From: an uncultured Bacilli bacterium
GTDB taxonomy: Bacteria > Bacillota_I > Bacilli_A > RF39 > UBA660
Length of the DNA stretch: 6,838 nt
Assembly: GCA_947594675.1 (NCBI GenBank)
Contig: CANQEF010000062.1
Coordinates: 1-6,838, forward strand
Reading direction: 5' to 3'
This document shows positions 6,787 to 6,838 of the stretch, one piece after another. The notes beneath the pieces are model-generated. The model did no database searches. It was not told the origin of the DNA and saw nothing but the letters and a program-made list of their open reading frames with translations. How positions within the stretch are numbered: position 1 is the first letter of the stretch; every line of letters starts with the position of its first letter. A program made the translations under genes and the position numbers.

Positions 6787-6838
6787 AAAAAAACATCATT
6801 TTGCCTAGTATTTATAAGGCTTTGTGATGTTTTAATTT
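6787..6838. terminator. Bidirectional intrinsic terminator
   Basis: AAAACATCA (6790-6798) pairs with TGATGTTTT (6825-6833). An inner GCCT/AGGC stem (6803-6806 with 6817-6820) lies beyond an internal loop. On the plus strand the stem runs into TTTTAATTT. On the minus strand it is followed by a longer T-run from the A-tract at 6787-6793, then ATTATT. The minus-strand form looks stronger, which suggests a gene entering from the right on the minus strand. Confidence 0.7.

Noticed and set aside
6720..6838. CRISPR array or insertion sequence at the right end
   Set aside because: No direct repeats with spacers, no transposase reading frame and no target-site duplication are visible; any resemblance is only a weak lead, noted in the findings.

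Overview
This window is a strongly AT-rich stretch of a Gram-positive-type genome. Strong Shine-Dalgarno sites (AAGGAG, GAGGAGG, AGGAGGT), short gaps between genes, sigma-A-like promoters and the gene order gatC-gatA-gatB suggest a low-GC Bacillota lineage, plausibly a gut Bacilli/Mollicutes-related group. All six reading frames are intact with UGA read as stop, every Trp is TGG, and the six stops are TAA or TAG. The standard code therefore appears to be used, which argues against Mycoplasma or Spiroplasma proper. The species cannot be fixed from the sequence.

Layout. Positions 1-135 are a short intergenic region. It holds a perfect 11-bp inverted repeat, a possible leftward promoter, and a good rightward promoter for the gat genes. 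Positions 136-3312 are gatC, gatA and gatB, almost abutting, which encode the complete heterotrimeric amidotransferase that converts Glu-tRNA(Gln) and/or Asp-tRNA(Asn) to Gln-tRNA(Gln)/Asn-tRNA(Asn). Positions 3313-3365 contain a near-consensus promoter (TTGAAA-17-TATAAT). It should give the next three genes their own transcription start, although no terminator separates them from gatB. Those genes are a small single-pass membrane protein of unknown function (3366-3812), a membrane sensor with two periplasmic-binding-protein-like domains and a degenerate GGDEF domain (3828-5867), and a YihY/BrkB-family membrane protein (5879-6709). A hairpin overlapping the end of the last gene probably terminates this unit. 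A second, apparently bidirectional hairpin closes the window and hints at a convergent gene to the right.

Functionally the window joins a housekeeping tRNA-amidation operon to a small cell-envelope or sensing operon. The most notable item is the sensor: its extracytoplasmic architecture is like that of tandem-PBP sensors, but its GGDEF signature reads DGNEF and lacks the acidic metal ligand expected of a working diguanylate cyclase. I found no CRISPR array, transposase gene, tRNA, rRNA or clear defence system. Apart from the degenerate sensor, its small unknown partner and the dense terminal intergenic sequence, the region looks ordinary.
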